Positions 21,035-31,220 of a stretch of 64,000 nucleotides of DNA are shown piece after piece. The notes under the pieces were generated by a model that was not told the DNA's origin, did not search any database, and saw only the letters and a program-made list of their open reading frames with translations. This DNA is from Periplaneta americana (lineage: Eukaryota > Arthropoda > Insecta > Blattodea > Blattidae), in contig NC_091122.1 in NCBI RefSeq assembly GCF_040183065.1, forward strand, positions 152,921,955 through 152,985,954, read 5' to 3'. The position numbers were made by a program, and so were the translations under genes. Numbering within the stretch: position 1 is the stretch's first letter; each line of letters opens with the position of its first letter.

Positions 21035-21814
21035 TATCGCGTTAAGCTTCACAGGAAAACGTCCTACCGCTCAAAACTTCTCAACACAAATAAGGTGAGG
21101 GAAAGAGCAACTGTTAACGAGCATTCAAATGAACCGTTGTTATTGAGATTCAATTGGACAAAAATACAAAGTTCCACTTATTGTTGCATTTCCTGGTAGT
21201 GTTAACACTAGAGGGCCATTCTTTTAAATATTTTGTAACGGCTTACCCTACTAATTTGCAGTTTTACGACTTTTCATGAATATTTCAAAAACACTCTTTC
21301 TCCAAAAATTGTGATTTTCTGACACTCTGAAGGGCAGTACAGCTAATCGGTTTCAGACCGAAAACAGTCATTTTTATAGTATAGTATATCCCTGAATCGG
21401 TAGCAGCACATGTTGTGATTGTTGCCTGCTTCAAAACTAAGGTTGGTTCTTTGTCGGCATTTATGCCTCCAAACATGTTAAATTCGGTGAAATCTATTGC
21501 GAGTGTCGTGAGATTCAAAACATTTTGTTTCCTTTATCAATGGTTTCATGGCCGGTGTGAAGCAAACTTTCCACTTTTTAAATGCCTTAAATTTCGCAGT
21601 GAATGCATGTATAAATTATAAAAAGTAAGAGTAAAATGCGAAACTTTACAGTTAGTTAGGCATTTTTAGGCGAATATTAACAAATTAGGCTCTAATAACC
21701 GTTTTAGGGCATTTTAGGGCACTATAAAACTCTTTGAATACCTTTCAATTTCCATGAAACACAAATATTAATAATTATTTTTACTTTTCTCCTAAAGAAA
21801 CAAAATAGGCATTT

Positions 21815-21834
21815 GCCCTAGAATCCGATGTCTG
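21815..21834 (-). repeat. hAT terminal inverted repeat, right end
   Basis: Read on the minus strand this is cagacatcggattctagggc, matching the left end in 12 consecutive bases after the first. This is the 5' side of the transposase-coding strand. Confidence 0.85.
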
Positions 21835-21842
21835 GTGATAAC
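21835..21842 (+). repeat. hAT target-site duplication, right copy (8 bp)
   Basis: gtgataac, identical to 20184-20191. Both copies are LINE-derived sequence. Confidence 0.85.
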
Positions 21843-22155
21843 ACAGACAGGTACAGATCCTAACAGCACTTTAGTTTACAAAAGCGTTCAAATAGTAGGA
21901 TACGCAGATGACTTGGATGTAATGGGACGGTCGTTGACAGCAATAGAAGAAGTGTATAATGACCTGGAACAAGGAGCCGCTAAAATCGGGTTGCAGATTA
22001 ACGCAAGTAAAACCAAACGGATGACACAAATAAGAAATAAACAGAATATATACAACCCTCCTAATCTGACGAGAAACATTTTTGAAGAAACTGAGAAGTT
22101 TAAATATCTTGGAACAGTAATGACAAGTAACAATAATGATTGTTTCCTTAATTGA
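21835..22155 (+). pseudogene. LINE reverse-transcriptase fragment with the YADD catalytic motif
   Basis: Frame 1 reads through YKSVQIVGYADDLDVMGRS. The YADD at 21901-21912 is the catalytic metal-binding motif of reverse transcriptase. After it come GLQINASKTK, the expected lysine-containing block downstream of the catalytic loop, and EKFKYLGTVMTS, the F-x-YLG block seen in RTE-like LINEs. The frame is lost at about 22130-22140 by a one-base-type frameshift and closes at the TGA at 22153-22155. Coding continues in another frame at 22136. The true upstream coding sequence lies beyond the hAT insertion at 20171-20191 and is then 5'-truncated. Confidence 0.88.
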
Positions 22156-22693
22156 AGTACAGAGTCGAATCACTGCAGCCAATAAGGCCTATTTTGCATT
22201 ACGCGCAATATTGAAATCTAACTGTGTGCACAAGGAAACAAAACTTAAAATATACAAAACAATTAATAGAAGTATTCTCTGTTATGCAAGCGAGACAGAA
22301 GCTAAACTAGGTATATTTGAACGCAAAATACTGAGAAGAATTTTTGGGCCGGTGCAAGAAAATATGCAGTGGAGAATACGTTATAATAACGAGGTATATA
22401 AATTATATAGAAGTTTTGATATTGTTACTTTCATCAAATTAAGGAGGCTTGAATGGGCCGGGCATGTCTATCGGGTGGAAGGGAACAGAATACCAAAGAA
22501 GATCTTAGAAGGGAAAATACATGGTACAAGACCAATTGGAAGACCCAAAAATAGATGGATAGATGCGGTAAAGATCGATTCTCAGGACTATCTCGGAACA
22601 ACTGCCTGGAGGAGATTACCACAGGACAGGGACAGTTGGAGGAAGAAAATTGAGGAGGCTAAGGCTCGACTTTGGGCTGTGATGCCATTGTAG
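22136..22693 (+). pseudogene. LINE ORF2 C-terminal region, continued after a frameshift
   Basis: 185 codons, uninterrupted, ending in TAG. It contains ITAANKAYFALRAILKS and LKIYKTINRSILCYASET, then FERKILRRIFGPVQEN, RRLEWAGHVYRVEG, a GTRPIGRPKNRW block and the DRDSW...A end region. This is the standard order of the region after the polymerase domain in endonuclease-reverse-transcriptase LINEs. Compared with the family there appears to be an in-frame loss of about nine residues between CYASET and EAKLGIFERK. The frame is closed only by the shift at its start, so the insertion looks moderately young. The ATG at the start is not a genuine start. Confidence 0.85.
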
Positions 22694-22739
22694 TAGTGGT
22701 AGTGGTAGTAGCAGTAGTAGTAGTAGTAGTAATAGTAGT
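22691..22739 (+). repeat. TAG-type microsatellite, LINE 3' tail
   Basis: tagtagtggtagtggtagta and further TAG units follow the ORF2 stop codon directly and stop at the target duplication. Short simple repeats at the 3' end are typical of RTE-like LINEs, so this is read as the tail and not as an independent microsatellite. Confidence 0.75.
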
Positions 22740-22740
22740 T

Positions 22741-22750
22741 TTTAAATAAC
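22741..22750 (+). repeat. Target-site duplication of the outer LINE, right copy (10 bp)
   Basis: tttaaataac, identical to 20161-20170. Confidence 0.65.
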
Positions 22751-23504
22751 AGTCACTCTTCCAAACTTGTCTTCTCCTCACATTGCAACTCTTCACATGT
22801 CTAGCTGCAACATGCCACAAGGACACTGCTACATGTATCTTCACACCAATCTGCGACATGAAGGAAACATCACTGCCAGGCTCTCCAGCGACATACGACC
22901 ATCTACCCAAGGAATCAGCCTGCAAACATAAGCAATGTTATAGCTGCAATATCTCTATGTTTGAAATCAACAATGCAACAAAGAAATGAAATACATAAAC
23001 AAAACAAAGCAAATGAAGAATGCCATAAGAAAAATATTCATAACTGGAAAATCAAACATTCAAAACAGATCCCATGTTAGAATATATGAAATTAAATAAT
23101 TACATTCAATTCAAAATATTAATTTCAATTTACAACATAGATACAAATTTGAACTTCGACATCCTATCTCAATGAAGTCTTCTGCCCAATTTTAAAACAA
23201 CATTTTGTACGTTGCAAGAATAATATATGTCAGAAAATGTGCGACAGGAGAAACAGACACTGCAGATGGTACGAGTATAAGTGTAAGATAAGCAAAGTAC
23301 AATGCGCTTATAACCACAATAAATGTCCAAATAATTATGAAACTATTTACATAAAGAGTACAAATTATATATCTTCTAAAGCCTAAAAGAGAGGAGCTAC
23401 CAGATGAGACAAAAACAACGCTAATTGCCAAACAACAATCAGTTCCAAAGCAATTCTCTCACTGCAAGGGATAAAAAATGCACAGCTGAAGAGCACAAGA
23501 CTAC
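22751..23504. other. Unassigned DNA between the LINE and satellite B
   Basis: No family is recognised. A 68-codon + frame at 22783-22989 is Cys-rich (MQLFTCLAATCHKDTATC start) and its opposite strand is also open, which argues for low stop density and not for a gene. A minus-strand frame at 23192-23431 is very hydrophobic, but this follows from the A-rich + strand. I see no splice, RNA or repeat structure that I can support. Confidence 0.5.
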
Positions 23505-23928
23505 AAAAAAGTGCAAAGGATTTGCTCGATTTTATTCGTCAGTATTAAAAAATATGCGGGGATGCTACAGTGAAAAGGGCGAGTCTCTGAGCACCTTCGT
23601 TCTACTTGTGTAGAGAAAATTCTCTTTTGGAAGGACAAAAAGACCATTTTTTTTTCAATATCACTTCCACTACAGTCCACATCCCTGGGGACAGAGGGAT
23701 GCATTTTATACCACAGATACAGTTCGTGGAGGACTATTCGCTGTTTTTCATCAGCTTTATTCCCACTACACACAATGAGGAGATATGGCGGCGAGAATAT
23801 CGGCGGAATAGAAGTTTAAAGCCTTGGTATTTTCTCTCGTTAATCAGTTTGTGTTCGCGATTACCATTTTGATGATATCGTGTCCGAAATAAGTCAAGGG
23901 GGAATAAAAGAATACATCCCGTTCATCG
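23505..23928 (-). repeat. Strongly diverged satellite B monomer in inverted orientation
   Basis: Reading the minus strand gives a nearly complete monomer: from the counterpart of cctcggtatgg near 23928, through gattaccattttgatgatat (23860s) and gagatatggcggcgagaat (23780s), to gcggggatgctacagtgaaa (23558 onward) and the ctacaaaaaagtgc end (23505). Divergence is far higher than between monomers inside the array, with many substitutions and small indels. It meets the first forward monomer head to head at about 23929, so one inversion breakpoint lies exactly at the array edge. Confidence 0.85.
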
Positions 23929-24266
23929 ATATAGAAACTATTCCACCGACATTCTAGCCACTATAACTCCGCAGTACGTGTAGTAGGAATAATGCCGATG
24001 AGTGCGTTGAATACAGCTCCTCGAACTCTATCTTCAGTATAAAGGACAACTATCTATCCCCGAGCGTTTGGACGGGAGAGGCCGGCAAAATTAAAAAAAA
24101 TGGTCATTTTGACCTTCCGAAACCTAAAATATTTGAGTCTCTAATTCCGGAAATAATGGCCATACCGAGGAACGGGATGCGGCCCTGTACACCCCATTGA
24201 CTTAGTTCTTACACGATAGTATAAAAATGGCAATTACGAACTTTTCCTGATTTTCGAGAAAATCCG
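23929..24266 (+). repeat. First forward monomer of satellite B, internally deleted
   Basis: Runs from ccaccgacattctagccact to the next gacattctag, but jumps at 24114-24122 from gaccttccgaaac directly to ctaaaatatttgag. About 190 bp present in standard monomers (the ctacacaaggagaac to gggta section) is missing. It also has many private substitutions, as expected for an array-edge copy. Confidence 0.8.
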
Positions 24267-26130
24267 CCGACATTCTAGCCGCCATAACTTCGCTGCACGA
24301 GCAGGTACAATAATGCCGATGAGTACGTTGAATACAGCTCCTCGAACCCTATTTTCAGTATACAGGACAACTATCTATCCCCGCGCGTTTGCACGGGAGA
24401 GACCGGGAAAATTAAAAAAAAAAGGTCACTTTGACCTTCCAAAACAGACATTTTTCTACACAAGGACAACGAAGCGGCTCAGAGGCCCGCCCTTTTTACT
24501 GTAGTATCCCCGCATCTTCCATTGTAATCACCGCAAAAATCCAGCAAATCCGGCGCACTTTTTTCTAGCCCCAATTTTTGGGTACCTAAAATATTTGAGT
24601 CTCTAATTCCGAATATAATGGCCATACCGAGGAACGGGATGCGGCCCTGTATTCCCCACTGACCTAATTCTTACACGATAGCATTAAAATGGCAAACGCG
24701 AAAACTTTCTGATTTTCGAGAAAAAAAGGGGAAACCACTATTCCGCCCACATTCTAGCCGCCATAACTCCGCTGCACGTGCAGTTAGAATAATGCCGATG
24801 AGTGCGTTGAATACAGCTCCTCGAACTCTATCTTCAGTATATAGGACAACTCTCTATCCGCGCGCGTTTAGAGAGGAGAGGCCGGCAAAATTAAAAAAAA
24901 TCGTCATTTTGACCTTCCAAACTGACTTTTTTCTACACAAGGACAAGGAAGCGCCTCAGAGGCCCACCATTTTAACTGTAGCATTCCCGAATCTTCCATA
25001 GTAATCACCGCAAAAATCCAGCAAATCCGGCGCACTTTTTTCTAGCCCCAATTTTTTGGTACCTAAAATATTTGAGTCTCTAATTCAGGAAATAATGGCC
25101 ATACCGAGGAACGGGATGCGGCCCTGTATTCCCCACTGACCTAATTCTTACACGATAGCATCAAAATGGCAATCGCGAACACTTTCTGATTTTCGAGAAA
25201 AAAAAAAGCCACTATTCCGCCGACATTCTAGCCGCCATAACTCCGCTTCACGTGTAGTTACAAAAACGACGATGAGTGCGTTGAATACAGCTCCTCGAAT
25301 TCAATCTTTAGTATAAAGGACAACTCCTTATCCCAGCGTGTGTGGACGGGAGAGGCCGGCAAAATTTAAAAAATGGTCATTTTGACCTTCCAAAACAGAA
25401 TTTTTTTCTACACAAGGAGAACGAAGCGACTCTGACACCCGCCTTTTAACTGTAGCATCTCCACATCGTCCCTAGTAATCACCGCAAAAAGCCAGCAAAT
25501 CCGGCGCACTTTTTTCTAGCCCCAATTTTTGGGTACCTAAAATAATTGAGTCTCTAATTCCGGAAATAATGGCCATACCGAGGAACGGCATGCGGCCCTG
25601 TATTCCCCAACTGACCTAATTCTTACACGATAGCATCAAAATGGCAAACGCGAACACTTTCTGATTTTCGAGAAGAAAACCACTATTCCGCAGACATTCT
25701 AGCCGCCATAACTCCGCTGCACGTGTAGTTATAAAAATGACGATGAGTGCGTTGAATACAGCTCCTCGATTTCTATATTCAGTATAAAGGACAACTCTCT
25801 ATGCCCGCGCGTGTGGACGGGAGAGGCCGGCAAAATTTCAACAAATGGTCATTTTGACCTTCCAAAACTGACTTTTTTCTACACAAGGAGAACGAAGCGA
25901 CTCAGAGGCCAGCCTTTTTAACTGTAGCATCCCCACATCATCCCTCGTAATCACCGCAAAAATCCAGCAAATCTGGCGCACTTTTTTCTAGCCCAAATTT
26001 TAGGGTACCTAAAATATTTGAGTCTCTAATTCCGGAAATAATGGCCATACCGAGGAACGGGATGCGGCCCTGTATTCCCCACTGACGTAATTCTTACACG
26101 ATAGCATCGAAATGGCAATCGCGAACACTT
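24267..26130 (+). repeat. Decayed edge monomers of satellite B
   Basis: Four monomers with frequent private substitutions and A-tract length changes: for example cacgagcaggtacaat at about 24296, acgtgcagttagaat at about 24775, and caaaatttaaaaaatgg at about 25361. Two of them (about 24310-24420 and 24790-24900) read TAC or TAT where all inner copies read TAA in cttcagtataaagg, so an otherwise interrupted frame is open there. Similarity to inner monomers rises steadily to the right. Confidence 0.8.
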
Positions 26131-26229
26131 TCTGATTTTCGAGAAAAAAAGGGGAAGGGTATAAAACACTATTCCGCCGACATTATAGCCGCCATAACGA
26201 CGCTGCACGTGTAGTTACAAAAATGACGA

Positions 26230-27880
26230 TGAGTGCGTTGAATACAGGTCCTCGAATTCTATCTTCAGTATAAAGGACAACTCTCTATCCCCGCGCGTGT
26301 GGACGGGAGAGGCCGGCAAAATTGAAAAAAATGGTCATTTTGACCTTCCAAAACGGACTTTTTTCTACACAAGGAGAACGAAGCGACTCAGAGGCCCGCC
26401 CTTTTAACTGTAGCATCCCCACATCATCCCTAGTAATCACCGCAAAAATCCAGCTAATCCGCCGCACTTTTTTTTGCCCCAATTTTTGGGTACCTAAAAT
26501 ATTTGAGTCTCTAATTCCGGAAATAATTGCCATACCGAGGAACGGGATGCGGCCCTCTATTCTCCACTGACCTAATTCTTACACGCTAGCATCAAAATGG
26601 CAATCGCGAACAATTTCTTATTTTCGAGATGAAAACCACTATTCCGCAGACATTCTAGCCGCCATAAATCCGCTGCACGCGTAGTTACAAAAATGACGAT
26701 GAGTGCGTTGAATACAGCTCCTCGATTTCTATCTTCAGTATAAAGGACAACTCTCTATCCCCGCGTGTGTGGTCGGGAGAGGCCGGCAAAATTTCAAAAA
26801 ATGGTCATTTTGACCTTCCAAAACAGACTTTTTTCTAAACAAGGAGAACGTAGCGACTCAGAGGCCCGCCCTTTTAACATCATCATCCCCACATCATCCC
26901 TAGTAATCACCGCAAAAATCCAGCAAATCCGGCGCGCTTTTTTCTAGCCCCAATTTTTGGGTACCTATAATATTTGAGTCTCTAATTCCGGAAATAATGG
27001 TCATACCGAGGAACGGCATGCGGCCCTGTATTCCCCACTGACCTAATTCTTACACGATAGCATCAACATGGAATCGCGAACACATTCCGATTTTCGAGAA
27101 AAAAAGGGGAACCACTATTCCGCCGACATTCTAGCCGCCATAACTCCGCTGCACGTGTAGTTACAAAAATGACGATGAGTGCGTTGAATACAGCTCCTCG
27201 AATTCTATCTTCAGTATAAAGGACAACTCTCTATGCCCGCGCGTGTGGACGGGAGAGGCCGGCAAAATTTCAAAAAATGGTCATTTTGACCTTCCAAAAC
27301 AGACTTTTTTCTACACAAGGAGAACGAAGCGACTCAGAGGCCCGCCCTTTTAACTGTAGCAACCCCACATCATCCCTAGTAACCACCGCAAAAATCCAGC
27401 AAATCCGGCGCACTTTTTTCTAGCCCCAATTTTTGGGTACCTAAAATATTTGAGTCTCTAATTCCGGAAATAATGGCCATACCGAGGAACGGGATGCGGC
27501 CCTGTATTCCCCACTGACCTAATTCTTACACGATAGCATCAAAATGGCAATCGCGAACACTTTCTGATTTTCGAGAAAAAAAAGGGGAACCACTATTCCG
27601 CCGACATTCTAGCCGCCATAAATCCGCTGCACATGTAGTTACAAAAATGACGATGAGTGCGTTGAATACAGCTCCTCGAATTCTATCTTCAGTATAAAGG
27701 ACAACTCTCTATGCCCGCGCGTGTGGACGGGAGAGGCCGGCAAAATTTCAAAAAATGGTCATTTTGACCTTCCAAAACAGACTTTTTTCTACACAAGGAG
27801 AACGAAGCGACTCAGATGCCCGCCCTTTTAACTGTAGCATCCCCACATCATCCCTAGTAATCACCGCAAAAATCCAGCAA
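26230..27880 (+). repeat. Satellite B block repeated at offset 3340 bp, left copy
   Basis: Shares caggtcctcgaattc, attgaaaaaaatgg, ccgccgcactttttttt, ctctattctccactg, cgagatgaaaacc and ttttaacatcatcatcc with 29570-31220. A few differences (for example acacgctag against acacgatag, and catcaacatgg against catcaaaatgg) show it is slightly older than the 954-bp duplication inside it. Confidence 0.75.
26333..26345 (+). promoter_or_regulatory. Representative GGTCAnnnTGACC inverted repeat of satellite B
   Basis: ggtcattttgacc is a perfect 5-bp inverted repeat with a 3-bp spacer; on the minus strand the left half extends to aaggtca. The same 13-mer occurs once in nearly every forward monomer (another example is 24102-24114). 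The form equals the IR3 element of steroid-type nuclear receptors. No binding has been shown here, and the array copies are identical by descent, so conservation alone does not prove function. Confidence 0.4.
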
Positions 27881-27890
27881 ATCCGGCGCG
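26890..27890 (+). repeat. Satellite B two-monomer unit, copy 1 (offset 954 bp)
   Basis: Shares rare variants with 27845-28845 at a constant offset of 954 bp: ggcgcgctttttt, cctataatatttgag, aacggcatgcgg, the single-copy change catcaacatggaatcg, gcaaccccac and the aaccaccgc form. No difference was noticed between the two copies over most of their length. Confidence 0.8.
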
Positions 27891-28845
27891 CTTTTTTCTA
27901 GCCCCAATTTTTGGGTACCTATAATATTTGAGTCTCTAATTCCGGAAATAATGGTCATACCGAGGAACGGCATGCGGCCCTGTATTCCCCACTGACCTAA
28001 TTCTTACACGATAGCATCAACATGGAATCGCGAACACATTCCGATTTTCGAGAAAAAAAGGGGAACCACTATTCCGCCGACATTCTAGCCGCCATAACTC
28101 CGCTGCACGTGTAGTTACAAAAATGACGATGAGTGCGTTGAATACAGCTCCTCGAATTCTATCTTCAGTATAAAGGACAACTCTCTATGCCCGCGCGTGT
28201 GGACGGGAGAGGCCGGCAAAATTTCAAAAAATGGTCATTTTGACCTTCCAAAACAGACTTTTTTCTACACAAGGAGAACGAAGCGACTCAGAGGCCCGCC
28301 CTTTTAACTGTAGCAACCCCACATCATCCCTAGTAACCACCGCAAAAATCCAGCAAATCCGGCGCACTTTTTTCTAGCCCCAATTTTTGGGTACCTAAAA
28401 TATTTGAGTCTCTAATTCCGGAAATAATGGCCATACCGAGGAACGGGATGCGGCCCTGTATTCCCCACTGACCTAATTCTTACACGATAGCATCAAAATG
28501 GCAATCGCGAACACTTTCTGATTTTCGAGAAAAAAAAGGGGAACCACTATTCCGCCGACATTCTAGCCGCCATAAATCCGCTGCACATGTAGTTACAAAA
28601 ATGACGATGAGTGCGTTGAATACAGCTCCTCGAATTCTATCTTCAGTATAAAGGACAACTCTCTATGCCCGCGCGTGTGGACGGGAGAGGCCGGCAAAAT
28701 TTCAAAAAATGGTCATTTTGACCTTCCAAAACAGACTTTTTTCTACACAAGGAGAACGAAGCGACTCAGATGCCCGCCCTTTTAACTGTAGCATCCCCAC
28801 ATCATCCCTAGTAATCACCGCAAAAATCCAGCAAATCCGGCGCAC
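27845..28845 (+). repeat. Satellite B two-monomer unit, copy 2 (offset 954 bp)
   Basis: Duplicate of 26890-27890. It ends where the next monomer reads ggcgcactttttt and not ggcgcgctttttt. The duplication must be recent because private variants are shared. Confidence 0.8.
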
Positions 28846-29569
28846 TTTTTTCTAGCCCCAATTTTTGGGTACCTAAAATATTTGAGTCTCTAATTCCGGA
28901 AATAATGGCCATACCGAGGAACGGGATGCGGCTCTGTATTCCCCACTGACCTAATTCTTACACGATAGCATCAAAATGGCAATCGCGAACACTTTCTGAT
29001 TTTCGAGAAAAAAAAAGGGGATCTATTCCGCCGACATTCTAGCCGCCATAACTCCGCTGCACGTGTAGTTACAAAAATGACGATGAGTGCGTTGAATACA
29101 GCTCCTCGAATTCTATCTTCAGTATAAAGGACAACTCTCTATGCCCGCGCGTGTGGACGGGAGAGGCCGGCAAAATTTCAAAAAATGGTCATTTTGACCT
29201 TCCAAAACAGACTTTTTTCTACACAAGGAGAACGAAGCGACTCAGAGGCCCGCCCTTTTAACTGTAGCATCCCCACATCATCCCTAGTAATCACCGCAAA
29301 AATCCAGCAAATCCGGCGCACTTTTTTCTAGCCCCAATTTTTGGGTACCTAAAATATTTGAGTCTCTAATTCCGGAAATAATGGCCATACCGAGGAACGG
29401 GATGCGGCCCTGTATTCCCCACTGACCTAATTCTTACACGATAGCATCAAAATGGCAATCGCAAACACTTTCTGATTTTCGAGAAAAAAAGGGGAAGGTT
29501 TTAAACCACTATTCCGCCGACATTCTAGCCGCCATAACTCCGCTGCACGTGTAGTTACAAAAACGACGA

Positions 29570-31220
29570 TGAGTGCGTTGAATACAGGTCCTCGAATTCT
29601 ATCTTCAGTATAATGGACAACTCTCTATCCCCGCGCGTGTGGACGGGAGAGGCCGGCAAAATTGAAAAAAATGGTCATTTTGACCTTCCAAAACGGACTT
29701 TTTTCTACACAAGGAGAACGAAGCGACTCAGAGGCCCGCCCTTTTAACTGTAGCATCCCCACATCATCCCAAGTAATCACCGCAAAAATCCAGCAAATCC
29801 GCCGCACTTTTTTTTGCCCCAATTTTTGGGTACCTAAAATATTTGAGTCTCTAATTCCGGAAATAATTGCCATACCGAGGAACGGGATGCGGCCCTCTAT
29901 TCTCCACTGACCTAATTCTTACACGATAGCATCAAAATGGCAATCGCGAACAATTTCTTATTTTCGAGATGAAAACCACTATTCCGCAGACATTCTAGCC
30001 GCCATAAATCCGCTGTACGCGTAGTTACAAAAATGACGATGAGTGCGTTGAATACAGCTCCTCGATTTCTATCTTCAGTATAAAGGACAACTCTCTATCC
30101 CCGCGTGTGTGGTCGGGAGAGGCCGGCAAAATTTCAAAAAATGGTCATTTTGACCTTCCAAAACAGACTTTTTTCTAAACAAGGAGAACGTAGCGACTCA
30201 GAGGCCCGCCCTTTTAACATCATCATCCCCACATCATCCCTAGTAATCACCGCAAAAATCCAGCAAATCCGGCGCGCTTTTTTCTAGCCCCAATTTTTGG
30301 GTACCTATAATATTTGAGTCTCTAATTCCGGAAATAATGGTCATACCGAGGAACGGCATGCGGCCCTGTATTCCCCACTGACCTAATTCTTACACGATAG
30401 CATCAAAATGGAATCGCGAACACATTCCGATTTTCGAGAAAAAAAGGGGAACCACTATTCCGCCGACATTCTAGCCGCCATAACTCCGCTGCACGTGTAG
30501 TTACAAAAATGACGATGAGTGCGTTGAATACAGCTCCTCGAATTCTATCTTCAGTATAAAGGACAACTCTCTATGCCCGCGCGTGTGGACGGGAGAGGCC
30601 GGCAAAATTTCAAAAAATGGTCATTTTGACCTTCCAAAACAGACTTTTTTCTACACAAGGAGAACGAAGCGACTCAGAGGCCCGCCCTTTTAACTGTAGC
30701 AACCCCACATCATCCCTAGTAACCACCGCAAAAATCCAGCAAATCCGGCGCACTTTTTTCTAGCCCCAATTTTTGGGTACCTAAAATATTTGAGTCTTTA
30801 ATTCCGGAAATAATGGCCATACCGAGGAACGGGATGCGGCCCTGTATTCCCCACTGACCTAATTCTTACACGATAGCATCAAATTGGCAATCGCGAACAC
30901 TTTCTGATTTTCGAGAAAAAAAAGGGGAACCACTATTCCGCCGACATTCTAGCCGCCATAACTCCGCTGCACATGTAGTTACAAAAATGACGATGAGTGC
31001 GTTGAATACAGCTCCTCGAATTCTATCTTCAGTATAAAGGACAACTCTCTATGCCCGCGCGTGTGGACGGGAGAGGCCGGCAAAATTTCAAAAAATGGTC
31101 ATTTTGACCTTCCAAAACAGACTTTTTTCTACACAAGGAGAACGAAGCGACTCAGATGCCCGCCCTTTTAACTGTAGCATCCCCACATCATCCCTAGTAA
31201 TCACCGCAAAAATCCAGAAA
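29570..31220 (+). repeat. Satellite B block repeated at offset 3340 bp, right copy
   Basis: Counterpart of 26230-27880, seven monomers downstream. The catcaaaatggaatcg form here lacks the private C found at 27061 and 28015, so that change arose in the left block before the 954-bp duplication. Confidence 0.75.

Larger units (their letters stand above)
20192..21834 (-). mobile_element. hAT-superfamily DNA transposon, decayed, 1643 bp
   Basis: The ends are inverted: TAGACATCGGATTTTTAGGC on the left, and CAGACATCGGATTCTAGGGC when the right end is read on the other strand. The first base differs and then 12 bases are identical. TAG/CAG starts with an 8-bp target duplication are the hAT signature. 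Both subterminal regions (20200-20300 and 21650-21820) carry repeated TTTTAGGC/TTAGGCA motifs, as expected for transposase-binding sites. The transposase is encoded on the minus strand and survives only as an N-terminal zinc-finger exon (20906-21034) and the C-terminal dimerisation region (20505-20738). The central catalytic part is missing, so this is an internally deleted, non-autonomous copy. Confidence 0.88.
20171..22740 (+). mobile_element. 5'-truncated reverse-transcriptase LINE interrupted by a hAT element
   Basis: LINE sequence is present at 20171-20191 and resumes at 21843-22740. The intervening block is a later hAT insertion plus its duplicated target. Read across the gap, the 21-nt left piece continues in the same frame as the reverse-transcriptase fragment to its right. 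The LINE keeps only the YADD motif end of the polymerase domain, the thumb/C-terminal region and a TAG-repeat tail, and is flanked by tttaaataac on both sides. It is related in layout to, but different in sequence from, the LINE at 18913-19297. Confidence 0.8.

Noticed and set aside
21285..21621. Open frames of 68-77 codons on both strands inside the hAT element
   Set aside because: Neither shows a transposase motif. They lie in the 5' non-coding part of the element and overlap each other.
21871..22182. Minus-strand frames of 81-103 codons
   Set aside because: Antisense shadows of the reverse-transcriptase fragment containing YADD.
22659..22925. 88-codon minus-strand frame with a poly-Thr run
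   Set aside because: The Thr run is the TAG-repeat tail of the LINE read backwards, so the frame crosses an insertion boundary.
23192..23431. 79-codon hydrophobic minus-strand frame that could resemble a membrane protein
   Set aside because: The hydrophobicity follows from the A-rich + strand. There is no family motif, no splice context and no neighbouring exon.
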